Source: Mesostigma viride
Lineage: Eukaryota > Streptophyta > Mesostigmatophyceae > Mesostigmatales > Mesostigmataceae
DNA: 64,000 bases
Assembly: GCA_009746045.1 (NCBI GenBank)
Contig: RPFO01002102.1
Location: 62,001-126,000 of the forward strand
Direction of reading: 5' to 3'
Each line of letters opens with the position of its first letter. Position 1 is the stretch's first letter. The notes beneath the pieces are model-generated. The model was not told the DNA's origin. It was given only the letters and a program-made list of their open reading frames with translations, and made no database searches. A program made the translations under genes and the position numbers. Positions 55,042-64,000 of this stretch are shown piece after piece.

Positions 55042-55326
55042 TTAAAAATCACTTAATTCCTTACAAGCGGCCTTAGCCGACTCCATCTGCCGTTGCCATT
55101 TCTCCGTATTGCATTGTCCGGACACGGTTTTTGTGTCGCAGGTCTTCCCCCGTAAAGGCACAAGCTGCCTGCGCGCGGAATTCTGTGCAGACACCTCGGT
55201 TTCCAACACGACGGCTTCCCGCACATATCGAGCTCTAGATGTACAACATCTTCCCCCGGCGCACTTGCTCCCGGATGGAGCTTCTGTGCGGTGCCGACAT
55301 CCCCGGAGCTGTCCTAAGCACTGCAT
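55042..55326 (-). CDS. Possible last exon, Cys-containing
   Basis: The minus frame APSGSKCAGGRCCTSRARYV, LETEVSAQNSARRQLVPLRG, KTCDTKTVSGQCNTEKWQRQ, MESAKAACKELSDF ends with TAA at 55042. Charged, non-repetitive composition suggests a real C-terminus. The plus strand is also open (55109-55498), with a Cys-rich end (CMTCNPACNN), so the coding strand is not certain. No exon partner found upstream. Confidence 0.35.
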   Translation of the reverse strand: MQCLGQLRGCRHRTEAPSGSKCAGGRCCTSRARYVREAVVLETEVSAQNSARRQLVPLRGKTCDTKTVSGQCNTEKWQRQMESAKAACKELSDF

Positions 55327-55639
55327 GGAAACAGTATTTCAAGCCACGAAGAGAAGCCACGACTTTGATATTGACTTGATATTGTCGTCAGAAGACTTGA
55401 TATGCTCTTTCTGTGAAGGCGTTGGATTTTTGTGCATGACATGTAATCCTGCATGTAATAATGAAATGGTTTATGAAATAGAAACTTGTCTTGCATGAGC
55501 CTTGCTGCAAATGCCATTCATTTTTATTTTTTTTTTCCGGGTAAATGCCGGTGTTAGGGGTTAGGTTGACCGAAATGATAAGTGAAATTCCTTCAGTGAA
55601 ATTCTAAGTGACATGCGTACTGCAATTCAGAACGACATA

Positions 55640-56016
55640 GCGACATGATAGTGTAGTACCGGTAGTGTACGCGAGAAGCATACGACGTCGTAACGTACGG
55701 GACCGAGTACCGGGATCGTAAACTACCAGGTGGTAAATTACCGTACGTACATTACCACCTCGTATCTTACCACCTCGTATCTTACCACCTCGTATCTTAC
55801 CACCTCGTAACTTACCACCTCGTAATCTTACCACCTCGTAATCTTACCACCTCGTAATCTTACCGCGTGGGATCGTAGGTAGGATCTTAGCGATAACTTA
55901 CTGCGTAGGATCGTAGGCGAGATGTATATAGTAAGAATGATCCGAGGCGTAACTTACCACCTGGTAATTTACGCCTCGGATCCTTTTTACCACCCTCGGA
56001 CGAAAAGTATAGTGTA
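55640..56016 (+). repeat. TACCACCTCGTA minisatellite and 14-bp inverted repeat
   Basis: CTTACCACCTCGTAAT-type units repeat about seven times (55750-55865). At 55938-55981 GATCCGAGGCGTAA and TTACGCCTCGGATC form an inverted repeat around CTTACCACCTGGTAA. Bases 55962-56016 are the exact reverse complement of 22092-22146. Confidence 0.8.
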
Positions 56017-57479
56017 CTACCAGCGCAGCCTCGGCGACATCAGCAGAGCGCTCAGCGCCCCCGCCCCCGCACAGCCGGCAGCCCCATCGGCTCCCTCCCT
56101 GATCTGCAAGGATGACATCTGCGCAGTGCTGGATCGAGGAGCACGTGACCTGGCCGCTGGCCGAGAAGATGACATCGCTGAACACCACGCTCAACGCGGT
56201 CGAGGCCCGGGTCTCCAATGTGGAAACCCGGGTCGTCCACAAGCTACAACCCCAGTTCATGGCGCTACACACCGCGGCGCATGCAGGCTTCGGAAACGCA
56301 CGCTGCACTTGTCTCTCACCTGTAAGTAACCAGGTGGAGGGCAAGTGCGGCGTGCTCATGAAGAAGCTTGAAGCCATCACCGCCCACACCGAGGCCCTGG
56401 CGGCCACACAGGTCCCAAAGATAGCGGAGCAGACGGCTGACCATTGCATCCCATGCAGCCACCCCGCGGCAGGATGCTGGCGACCGGACCTCCCACCGCT
56501 CTCCTACGCGGACCTGCTGCGGACAGCGACCGCCTCCACCACCGAGGCCGGCCATCGCCACGAAGCTCCAGGAGCTGGAGGACCACCGCCAGGCCCAGCA
56601 ACGGGAGGTCACCGACCGCGCTCGCCGCGGGTGCCGAGTGGTGCTGCGTCGTTTCCCCCAGAAGCCACCTGGGTGAGACGTCAACCTCCCTTGCCGACGA
56701 GCTTAAGGACCAGCTCCTTACCCTCATGGGCCTGGTAGTCGAGGTAGAATTGCGTGGGTGTCACCGCCCTTCCCCACTCACGGGACAAGGCGGCTCCCCC
56801 ACCAGTCCTGCTCACCTTCCCCTCCCGTGAGGACAAGCAGCGGTTCCTCTCCCGTCGCAAGCGGTTGCACGATCGCCTCAACTGGACGCTGGACGACGAC
56901 CTGACCCCCGCTCAGCAGCAGCAGCGACGCGACCTGTGGCATGGGCCGGAATACCTCCGCCATAAGCAGGACCCCCAGAAGCCCAAGGTGTACTGGAGGG
57001 GCGGGGACCTGATGATCAACCACAAGATGTGGACGCCCCCAGCGGGCTAGACTAGCTAATAGCCCTAGCTTGGATCCCTTGGTAGTCACTGCCGCTATGG
57101 CAGCCATGCTTAGAATGTTTGCCTAGCTGTGCCCACATACATAGTCACGTGCGTCGCTAACGCACGGTATACAACCAGCCATAGCCTTAGCTTAGTCCTT
57201 GTACAGCCATGCTACGTCCTGGCTATGACCAGATTCCTTGCCCACGCTCCCTGTTATGCCATGCTCACATGGGTCTTATTGCACCCACGTACAGATTGCA
57301 GGATCGTTAGCGTGTCCGTGTAGCTAGTGTGCCCGAATGCAGCTGTGGCATGCCTTAGGCATGAAGGAGACTGGGGGGTCTCTGCCCTTTCTCCTGTTGT
57401 GCACACACAGGGATTAAAAGCACTTGTGTGCTTCGTGACTCCCCAACAGGAGCACGAGATAATTAATTAATTAATTAAT
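56017..57479 (+). mobile_element. ORF1-only LINE relative, copy 1
   Basis: Order: ORF1 region (56040-57050), a 390-bp 3' UTR (matching 26596-26860), stem-loop CTCCCCAACAGGAG (57439-57452), ACGAGATAATTAATTAA tail. No reverse-transcriptase sequence lies between ORF1 and the UTR. This is the layout of half-LINEs (HAL1-type elements), which depend on another element's reverse transcriptase. Confidence 0.75.
56112..57050 (+). pseudogene. LINE ORF1 (RNA-binding) gene, frameshifted
   Basis: The N-terminal frame has a helical segment (MTSLNTTLNAVEARVSNVET). A second frame continues with ATKLQELEDHRQAQQREVTD, RRGCRVVLRRFPQKPPG, then SLADELKDQLLTLMGLVVEV. The last frame (from 56754) carries PVLLTFPSREDKQRFLSRRK, LNWTLDDDLTPAQQQQRRDL, KVYWRGGDLMINHKMW and the stop at 57048. 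Coiled coil, RRM-like core and C-terminal domain in this order are the signature of L1-type ORF1 proteins, which coat LINE RNA and act as chaperones. At least three frame breaks make this copy inactive. Confidence 0.75.
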
Positions 57480-57950
57480 ACTGGCGGGGGGACGTCATTC
57501 ACGTCGACCACAAGCCCTGGCAGGCACCCCCTGCCACCCCAGTCAACCTTGGGAATATAGCAGTAGTGTAGATTAGTAAGGCTTAGCCTACCACGCGGCC
57601 CCAGCGCAGGTGCGCCCATAATGGCCATGGATGATGCGTTTCAGAATTTAGCCACGCACTGCCTACCATGGGACCCCGCCATCATGATAATGATGCATTA
57701 AGAATTAGCTCAGCCCTGCCTATACAGAGAGTCACTCTCTGATGAGAAGCCATGCCCTAGCTCTTGTATAGCCGTGATGATCTCCCCCCCCCATGACAGG
57801 CTCCCCCTTAGCTGGGCATAGCTTGATAGATCATGGGGATGCAGGTGCCCTGGTGCACCAAGAGCAAGCGAAGTGTCGTTTACATTCCCACCCTTGCAGG
57901 AAGTAGCTTAGAATGTATTATAGGCCATATGCCCCTTCTCGGCATATGAA
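57480..57950 (+). mobile_element. 3' fragment of an ORF1 element
   Basis: YWRGDVIHVDHKPWQAPPAT-type coding ends at about 57570 (matching 59200-59290), then a 3' UTR that matches 59290-59680 and ends with AATGTATTATAGGCCATATG. It begins directly at the TTAA tail of copy 1, as if inserted there. Confidence 0.65.
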
Positions 57951-59730
57951 AGTCTTCTCGGCAATGAAAGTCCGTCTGCAGCTTCGGCAGCAGATTCGCC
58001 CTCAAGCCCGGAAGGCAACGGTGACACTAGTCGTGCACTGGTGGTTGCCCAGCCCCCTCACGGACTTGCCTCGCCCTCGGCATCGCCTGAGCCTAAACGC
58101 AGTCGCCCTGAGGATCCGCCCCCTGACGAGCCGGGCTGGAAAGAAATCGACTTTGACGCCAAATCAGCTGCCTGGTGGACACAAGGCCAAGCAGATCCCA
58201 TCGAGTTTATGAAAGCCGTGTTCTACGGGACGCGCACCTCGCTTCTTGCCCTGTGCAAGCACTTTTACGTCCAACATCGCATCATTTCGCCTACCCGTGG
58301 TGATTTCTTTGAGCCGGATCGCGGGTCCCGCTACTCCCGCCCCCGCCTTCAGCTCCTCGCCCTCTGCTGCCTCCTCGGGCGCTCTGTCGCCGAGATCTGG
58401 GCCCCCCCTCCACCTCCGAAATTCGCTCCCTCATCAACAAGGCCATCGCACAGCACGTGACACCCCTGGCCGCAGATGTGGCGGCCATGGGCGGCACGCT
58501 GGCTGCCGAGCTTCCCCTCCTCTCCTCCACCACCACCGCCACCTCCAAGCTCCTCGCCGCCACCTCCACCACCACCGAAGCCCTCAACGCCCAGCTCCTC
58601 GCCATCGACAAGCGCCTGCAGGACAATGCCATAGCCATCGAATGCTTGCAGAACACCGCCGGCATCACTGCCCAGGCGGTGAAGGACATCGCCGCTCGGC
58701 CAGCCCCTGCTGGCCCTGCCGGCGATGCTCCTCCCATCACCACCTGGGCGGACATGCTGAAGCAGCACGCCACCTCCACCACCTCCGCCGTCGCCGCCCA
58801 GCTTCAGCAGCAGACGCTGGACCTCCGCGAGGAGGCCGAGCTCGCCAAGCGCAGCCTTAACGTCATAGTCAAGCACTTCGACCCGCTGCAGGACGAGACC
58901 TCCGAGACCCTTGCCCTGGCGTTTGAGAACAAAATCCTTGTCCCCATGGCTATCACTGGTAAGGGCAAGCCGCGGGGGTGACCCGCCTTCCCCGCTCGCG
59001 GGGTAAGGCCGGCCCCTCCCCCTTGCTCCTCACCTTCGACACCATGGCGGATAAGATGGAGTTCCTCAAGTGTCGCAAGCGGCTTGGGGGGACCGCCTAC
59101 ACGCTGGACGACGACTTGACCTTGACGCAGCAACAACGGCGACGGGAGTTATGGCCGACCTACCTAGATCCAGCTTCGGCAGACGGCGGGGCAGAAGCCG
59201 GTCTACTGGAAGGGGGCGGACATCTACGTCGCCCACAAGCCCTGGCAGGCGACCCCTGCAACCCCAGCCACCCCAGCCACCCCAGCCTAGGGAATATATA
59301 GCAGTAGTGTAGACTAGAAAGCTTAGTGACGTGGCCATGTATGCCTACGTGATGGGCCCACACCCGCCCTTGCAATAGCCGTAGCAATGTCGAGTCATGC
59401 TTTGCCCATGCAGGGAGTTACTCCCTGCTGAGAGGCCATGTGTACCCTAGCTATAGCCTAGCCACATACCTTCCACCCCATATGTCATGCAGGCCTTCTA
59501 GGCCCTCTCCTCAAGCCCCCCCTGGGTGCCTGTGCTTGTTTAGGAGGCATGAACCATCATGGAGGTGCAGGTGCACCTAGTGCACCCAGAGCAGGTGATA
59601 GTTGTACATCCTACACCTGCAGGTTGTCGCCCTGATTGTATTACAAACCCATAGATGCCCCTTTCTCAGGGCTATGTGTTACATATGCTCCCCACGGAGC
59701 TATGATTTTAATTAATTAATTAATTAATAT
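57951..59730 (+). mobile_element. ORF1-only LINE relative, copy 2
   Basis: ORF1 region (57990-59290), 3' UTR, stem-loop CTCCCCACGGAG (59698-59709) and TTTTAATTAATTAATTAATT tail. Again no reverse-transcriptase frame follows ORF1. The N-terminal segment is longer than what remains in copy 1. Confidence 0.75.
58041..59290 (+). pseudogene. LINE ORF1 gene, two frameshifts
   Basis: Frame 1 (58041-58400) encodes a Pro-rich N-terminus, then WKEIDFDAKSAAWWTQGQAD and PIEFMKAVFYGTRTSLLALC. After a C7 run near 58400 the frame shifts to SLINKAIAQHVTPLAADVAA, a long Ala/Thr/Leu coiled-coil-like part (LAIDKRLQDNAIAIECLQNT) and SLNVIVKHFDPLQDETSETL. At a G5 run near 58975 it shifts again to VTRLPRSRGKAGPSPLLLTF, DDDLTLTQQQRRRELW, KPVYWKGADIYVAHKPW. 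Coiled coil, RRM-like core and CTD identify ORF1. Both breaks are at homopolymers. Confidence 0.8.
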
Positions 59731-60100
59731 GCCCCTTCTCTGGGCTATTAAATTAAATTAAATTAAATTATACCATGCCTCCGTTGGGAGATCATGTAGC
59801 ACATATTCCTTGATGGATGGGTGGGGTGGAAGGAGCCGCGTAATCGAACTAACCTAACTATAATCTAGCTAGTCTAGAAAAGTCCTAACTACCCTACTCA
59901 TCAAAACGCCTCCTCCGCTTGGGGGGAGGTGGTTTGCCCACAGGGTCGGGCGTATGTGCCTTGACAATCCTCTTCCACCGCGTCTTGTTCTGCATGGCGG
60001 TCCAAAGAAGGGAGAGAGAGTGGATGCGGTATTCAAACTGGGCTGGGACCAGTAGGTCATCCAGCAACATCTGTACGTAGTTCGTGACATGTTTCCCTCT
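59731..60100 (-). mobile_element. LINE C-terminus and 3' end, minus strand
   Basis: On minus: MLLDDLLVPAQFE-type C-terminus with Pro-rich GKPPPP end (about 60090-59895), UTR matching 18190-18300, stem-loop CTCCCAACGGAG (59779-59790), then AATTTAATTTAATTT. It meets the plus-strand ORF1 element tail to tail across 59712-59770. The coding part belongs to the LINE family of 17197-18339. Confidence 0.8.
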
Positions 60101-60290
60101 GGGCTATGTGCTACATATACTCCCAACGTAGTTATGTTCCTAATTAGTTCATTAATTAATTAATGGCAGTGAGAGCTCTAGGGATATGGGCCGGTGTCTC
60201 TGCCCTCCTTCTTGATGTGTAGCAACCAGGCACTCTAATTATGTATGACATGATCCGTGTATCCCCAACGGGACCGCGCATTACAGAAAC
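60101..60290 (+). mobile_element. Two diverged LINE-type 3' ends
   Basis: GTGCTACATATACTCCCAAC, GTAGTTATGTTCCTAATTAG, TTAATTAATTAATGG (60109-60164) is one end; GTGTCTCTGCCCTCCTTCTT ... GTATCCCCAACGGGACCGCG (60199-60279) resembles the ORF1-family UTR end at 26800-26860. Confidence 0.6.
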
Positions 60291-60669
60291 AGCATTAGTA
60301 CTGTAGTTTTAGTAAACTGGCAAGATCAAGTTCTTTTCCCAAAATAATAAGTACCTGCGGCATAATGGCATTTCACAAATTCGTATTTCTAGAGTATCTA
60401 CACGCAGCTTCACCCCAAAAGGGTCCCCATCAGGTAGCAGTTGAGATTATAGTCCAGGCATAGTGGTCTCACTTCACAGTTGGCAGTATGCCCTGTGCCG
60501 GCATGGCGAGCATGCCGCGGCCAAACATGCTTGTCTCACTCAAAGAGTTGGGGTGCCGAGGCAAGACCCAAGCATGCCGTATCCCATGGTACCGCTCTTG
60601 AGTAATGCCGGCAACTGTGCCACGATCCACAAGTAACCTCCACCATCAAGGCCAAGCGCGACAACCACA
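60291..60669 (-). other. 3' flank of the thioesterase gene
   Basis: No coding potential; presumably the 3' UTR and downstream region of the gene that ends at 60670. A polyadenylation signal cannot be pinned down. Confidence 0.4.
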
Positions 60670-60855
60670 TTATGCCGGCAATCGAGCGGCGATCCACTTC
60701 TTGAGGTCCTCAATCTCCTCATAGCACGACGCGTGCTCCATGCCCGGGTAGGACTTGAGCTCCACGTTGATGCCCGCTGACTCGAGCGCAGGCACGCCCG
60801 TCTTGGCGCAGTCGTACAGGACGATCTGGTCACCCGTGCCGTGGCACCAGAGGAC
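60670..60855 (-). CDS. Thioesterase exon 4 (Asp and His of triad)
   Basis: Acceptor CTTGCTCGCAG|GTCCTC. Encodes VLWCHGTGDQIVLYDCAKTG through SYPGMEHASCYEEIEDLKKW and ends ARLPA, stop TAA at 60670-60672. Carries Asp168 and His200. Confidence 0.92.
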   Translation of the reverse strand, partial: VLWCHGTGDQIVLYDCAKTGVPALESAGINVELKSYPGMEHASCYEEIEDLKKWIAARLPA

Positions 60856-63126
60856 CTGCGAGCAAGTGTGTGCCATCCGGCAAGTACATGCAATGGGATC
60901 CGTCAGCAAGTTGGTCAATGGGATGAATGTCATGGAACAAAGATCTGTGAATAACTGGGAAAGGGTTCATGGGATCTTTCATGCGTGGTGCATGACTTGA
61001 CTATTAAAGAACTAAGAGAGCGGGAATACTCTAGCCATGACACGGCGTTGGAGCGCCACATGTCCGGAATAGTTGTCTATCTTAATAAGAGAACTAAGAG
61101 ACCGGCACTTCATGGTGATAAACAGTGCGGATGTGTGCGCCCTGGAACCCACCGTCCAATGATGTATGGGCAAAGATTGGGCCCAATGACGAGTTAATTA
61201 TTATGTTCCTATTATGTTGAGATTATGGTGAGTTAAATTGGATGCCAATTGGGTCCATGAGGTAAATGGTGTTAGTGAGATCCACGATGAGGAGTCATAA
61301 GTTAAACAAATCCACAATAATAGAAAGACTCCATGGTGATGATCGGGATTTTGTTTGGGTCATGGGACCCATATCCAAAAAGAATGGGACGGACGCAAGC
61401 AGCAGTAGGGCAAGCATCCCATGTCCGATGCTGCCTGTCCTGCCCAATTCTTCCGCAAAGAGCTGCGTATGACTCAATCTAGCAGTCCACAAGTTAGCGG
61501 GTCCCTAAATGACTAGTTAAGAAATGCCCCCCTCCCCCCCCCCTTGTCGCTGTCCTGCGCAACACCTCCTTGGCATCTGGGCATGCCATACAGGACACGC
61601 CACCGCCCCCACCATCCTCCCATGACGCAGTCTAGGTGTAAATGAATCAATTAATTAATCCTCCCATCTGCACATGCACGCGGCACCACACTAGCCTGAC
61701 GCTAGGCACATCACGCTCACCGGGGTCTTGCGCGACTCCTCGTTGGTATCCTTCGCCAGCAGCCGTTTGCTCGGTATCCAACCAGAGAAGGCAGCGATGC
61801 CTGCTAGGGACCTGGGATAGCGTAGGCCACTGCGAAATGTTTTGTACCAATTTTTGGTCCAGTGGGCATGGATGGGGGGGGAGGGATAGGAAGGGAGGGG
61901 GATGGGTAGCGCGGGATGGTGTTAAGGGGAAGAGGAGAGGGGGGGAAAGGGGGGGAAGGCGAAAGGCAGGATGGAATGAGGTAATAGTAAATAAGGTAAT
62001 AATAGTAAGCTTTTATGGGGGAGGAAGGAGGTCCACACACTCAGCAAGCATGTAAGGCGGGAGGAGGGAGGGAGGGAGGGAGGGAGGGAGGGAGGGAGGG
62101 AGGGAGGGAGGGAGGGAGGGAGGGAGGAGGGAGGGAGGGAGGGAGGGAGGGAGGGAGGGAGGGAGGGAGGGAGGAGGGGGAGGGAGGGAGGGAGGGAGGG
62201 AGGGAGGGAGGGAGGGAGGGAGGGAGGGAGGGAGGTAAGGAGTACAATCAGCAAGCCGAGGACAGGAGGGCAGGTCGGGGAGGGCAGGATGGAGGGTGGG
62301 CCGGGGTGGTAAGTTGGCCGGCAGGAGGGGGGGAGCGTGCCAAGGGGGGTCAGTCAATCGTTCACGGTTGTTCAGTCCATCGGTACGAAAAGAGTCAGCT
62401 GGCCTGAATGGGCAGGCAGGCCGGTGAGAAGGGCAGGGATAGTGCAGCATGTGTGAGCTCCCACCCGAGCTGTGGTTTGAATTATACATGGCCAGAGGGC
62501 ATACTGCCATAAGAAATTTGCTCCTTCATACCTGGTGAGGGCCAGGGCGGCGCCCTGGCTGAACCCTCCCAGGACAATGCGTCCAGCCGGCACGCCCGCA
62601 TCTTCGTGTTTCTGGATCATGGCATGCACTTTGCGGACCGCTACATCTAGGGTGAGATCTACGGCCTCCGGCTCCGACGTTAAAGGTATGTCAAGGATAT
62701 CGAACCAGGAGTTCATCCGGAAGCCTGCGCGGCCAGAATGACGCATGCACGCGTACGAGGGATGTGAATTAGGGACACGCCTTGCGACGAAAGGAAAGTA
62801 GGTCGGGCCCCAAGAGTAGGACAATAATTACAAGCTTAGAAAAGCAGATGTAATACACTCGCACACCATCCGCTAACAAACTTGACGGGATAGTTGCGCA
62901 GACGGCGAGAGGTTCCACCGTCGATCGGGTCACCGTCTGCATCAGACCGACCTCCATTGCATGTCACAGGTGAGATGGGCGCGTTTGGAAATTCCCATTT
63001 GACATGGGAGTAGCGGGGCTGCGAAAACTCCTGCTGCAGGTGTGACCAGCCGTCGCCGGTGTCACCCAGCCCGTGCATCCAAAGCACAACGGCCACATTG
63101 GCAACAGCGGCGCTCATGGTTCGCAA
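60670..63126 (-). CDS. Acyl-protein thioesterase (APT1/LYPLA-like), 4 exons
   Basis: Serine hydrolase of the alpha/beta-hydrolase fold that removes fatty acyl groups such as palmitate from protein cysteines; the family is mostly cytosolic. Exons on minus: 62952-63126, 62532-62724, 61721-61829, 60670-60855; all introns are GT-AG and phases (1, 2, 0) agree, giving 220 residues, the usual family length. Visible motifs: VVLWMHGLGDTGDGW (oxyanion region, residues 13-27), FPNAPISPVTCNGG, WFDI, the nucleophile elbow GGFSQG with Ser114, SGWIPS, GTGDQIV with Asp168, and YPGMEHASC with His200. The catalytic triad is complete. Start is the first Met (63126) or Met4. No transit peptide is obvious. A paralogous lysophospholipase-like activity is possible. 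Confidence 0.92.
60856..61720 (-). other. Thioesterase intron 3
   Basis: 865 bp, donor GTGAGC, acceptor CTTGCTCGCAG. AT-rich with a short TTAATTAATC tract near 61655; no separate gene recognised. Confidence 0.8.
61721..61829 (-). CDS. Thioesterase exon 3
   Basis: Acceptor ACATTTCGCAG|TGGCCT was chosen over a nearer CCCAG (61812) because it restores GLRYPRSLAG, expected between the nucleophile elbow and IAAFSGW in this family. Ends ESRKTP at CCG|GTGAGC. Confidence 0.88.
61830..62531 (-). other. Thioesterase intron 2 with (GGGA)n tract
   Basis: 702 bp, donor GTATGA, acceptor TTTCGCAG. Contains a GGGA/TCCC array at 62061-62234. The Ser-Leu-Pro frames through it are artefacts. Confidence 0.8.
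62061..62234. repeat. (GGGA)n microsatellite
   Basis: About 42 GGGA units with a few GGA slips, inside intron 2 of the thioesterase gene. On the transcript strand it is TCCC. Confidence 0.97.
62532..62724 (-). CDS. Thioesterase exon 2 (catalytic Ser)
   Basis: Acceptor GGCCGCGCAG|GCTTCC, donor ACCAG|GTATGA. Encodes FRMNSWFDILDIPLTSEPEA to GGFSQGAALALT, including the nucleophile Ser114. Confidence 0.92.
62952..63126 (-). CDS. Thioesterase exon 1
   Basis: Starts MRTMSAAVANVAVVLWMHGL and ends TCNGG split in phase 1 at GGAG|GTCGGT, an acceptable though not ideal donor. Intron 1 is 227 bp (62725-62951). Confidence 0.88.
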
Positions 63127-64000
63127 CTGCCGTGCTACGGCGAATGCGCGAAGGGCCAGAGCGGCTTACTATGGGTAGCGACCTCGGGGAAACGAGATAA
63201 GCCCTTCCCAAGGCTCTGCAAGCAGCTGATTTGGCGATGGCGGACCGGCGCCGCAACACCCAAGGTCCAGCAATTGCAAACGGTGAAGGCTACGGCTTTT
63301 ATTTTTTTCCTGGCAAGCGGTTCTGACATGGCTACATGGCTATGACATTCTCTGATTGCCACTAACGAGCATCCGGTCATTCCGGTGCCGCAAGGGAGCA
63401 TGGAGACAGGATGGACTCTTTTGCGTCAGTACACAACCAGTGGCCGCTACCAAGGAAAAGATCAACAAAAACAAAATATCTTCTACCGTAGTGTTGACAA
63501 CACTCTTTGATCTGTGAACATTGATGAGCCCTAGGCAAGTCTTATTACACATCAAACAGTTTGCTTATGCTACTGGCAGGCTACTGGAGTAGTTAGATAG
63601 ATTCTCTGTTGCCCTTGGGCGGCGTGGGACACAACTAGGCACACAACAACAACAACAACAACAACAACTGGAGTAGTTACAACTTACAGTTTTTTTCGTA
63701 GGGTTTACCATGATCTTAATTCTAACAGCTTGGCGCGCTGGACTTGCCCGGGATTTGGTGCTAGCACGACATGGCAGAGAAGATCTCCCAGCTTTCCCGC
63801 GGTGTTCGCGGCCATAATTTGCCCGCAGCCTTGCCTGTTTCCGCCATAGCAATCCACCATGATCTTTTGCCGTCAGTAACGTCTGGATTAATTAAAGATA
63901 GATTGGCTCTTACCAAATGCAGGAGCGTTCATAAGCCTCTCGTCTGGGCACGTGCTTAACAGCAAACTGTCAACCATGGCCGCGATTAGCCATCGCACTC
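63127..64000. other. Thioesterase 5' flank; possible small plus ORF
   Basis: The first 200 bp upstream of the gene are GC-rich and may hold its promoter. (AAC)n runs at 63648-63668. A plus frame at 63771-63959 starts MAEKISQLSRGVRGHNLPAA and could be the first exon of a divergent gene leaving the window, but it has no domain. Nothing else is visible. Confidence 0.35.

Noticed and set aside
56740-58990. Programmed frameshift in ORF1 before the RRM-like core
   Set aside because: Both ORF1 copies change frame near the same place, but one needs +1 and the other -1, so independent indels at G/C runs are more likely.
61811-61829. Nearer acceptor CTATCCCAG for thioesterase exon 3
   Set aside because: It keeps the frame but deletes six residues (the GLRYPR segment) that the family has between the Ser elbow and the next strand.
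61922-62510. Ser-Leu-Pro-rich minus-strand protein
   Set aside because: Translation of the (TCCC)n array in intron 2 of the thioesterase gene.

Overview
The window looks like repeat-rich nuclear DNA of a eukaryote, probably a photosynthetic protist or alga, although I cannot name the species. The only gene I can assemble with confidence, an acyl-protein thioesterase at 60.7-63.1 kb on the minus strand, has four exons with GT-AG introns. A decayed tRNA-Ser at 9.0 kb resembles plastid trnS-GGA, which is weak evidence for plastid-derived DNA in the nucleus. There are no operons, ribosome-binding sites or other bacterial features. Most long open frames run through simple or tandem repeats and are not genes.

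Layout. 1-0.96 kb: unassigned low-complexity DNA. 0.96-8.93 kb: a 40-bp satellite followed by a CA-rich tract. 9.0-11.9 kb: tRNA relic, telomere-like repeat and a palindrome-bearing tandem repeat. 11.9-13.9 kb: first of three copies of a 1.96-kb dimeric repeat (others at 40.4-42.4 and 48.4-50.4 kb). 14.1-18.9 kb: two 5'-truncated non-LTR retrotransposons (LINEs) with YADD reverse-transcriptase motifs, one inserted into a tRNA-like SINE. 19.7-20.7 kb: coding-like minus-strand DNA. 21.7-25.2 kb: a LINE ORF1 relic, a possible multi-exon gene and LINE ends. 25.3-26.6 kb: a 1.3-kb (CATC)n array. 27.0-33.8 kb: a complete LTR retrotransposon with near-identical LTRs, a 5-bp target duplication and no intact coding region. 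34.3-35.9 kb: a SINE-like repeat and an internally reduced hAT transposon. 36.5-39.4 kb: tandem repeats with 51-bp palindromes, an 87-bp repeat and a 0.7-kb CT tract that ends at a likely exon. 40.1-48.2 kb: 173-bp satellite blocks in opposite orientations on either side of a minus-strand PHD-like/polyglutamine gene and a 120-bp tandem repeat. 50.5-51.3 kb: a related satellite and a LINE end. 51.3-55.5 kb: mostly unassigned, with zinc-binding and cysteine-rich exon candidates. 55.6-60.3 kb: a cluster of elements carrying only LINE ORF1, plus LINE 3' ends. 60.7-63.1 kb: the thioesterase gene.

The parts that fit together are the retroelements. Several sequence families end in the same way: a short GC-rich stem-loop, then a TTAA-type simple repeat. 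Some of these families encode reverse transcriptase and some encode only the RNA-binding ORF1 protein. This fits a LINE machinery that recognises a 3' stem-loop and also mobilises ORF1-only relatives in trans. The 1.96-kb dimeric repeat is different: one copy sits precisely inside a satellite monomer with no visible target duplication, so its mode of movement is open.
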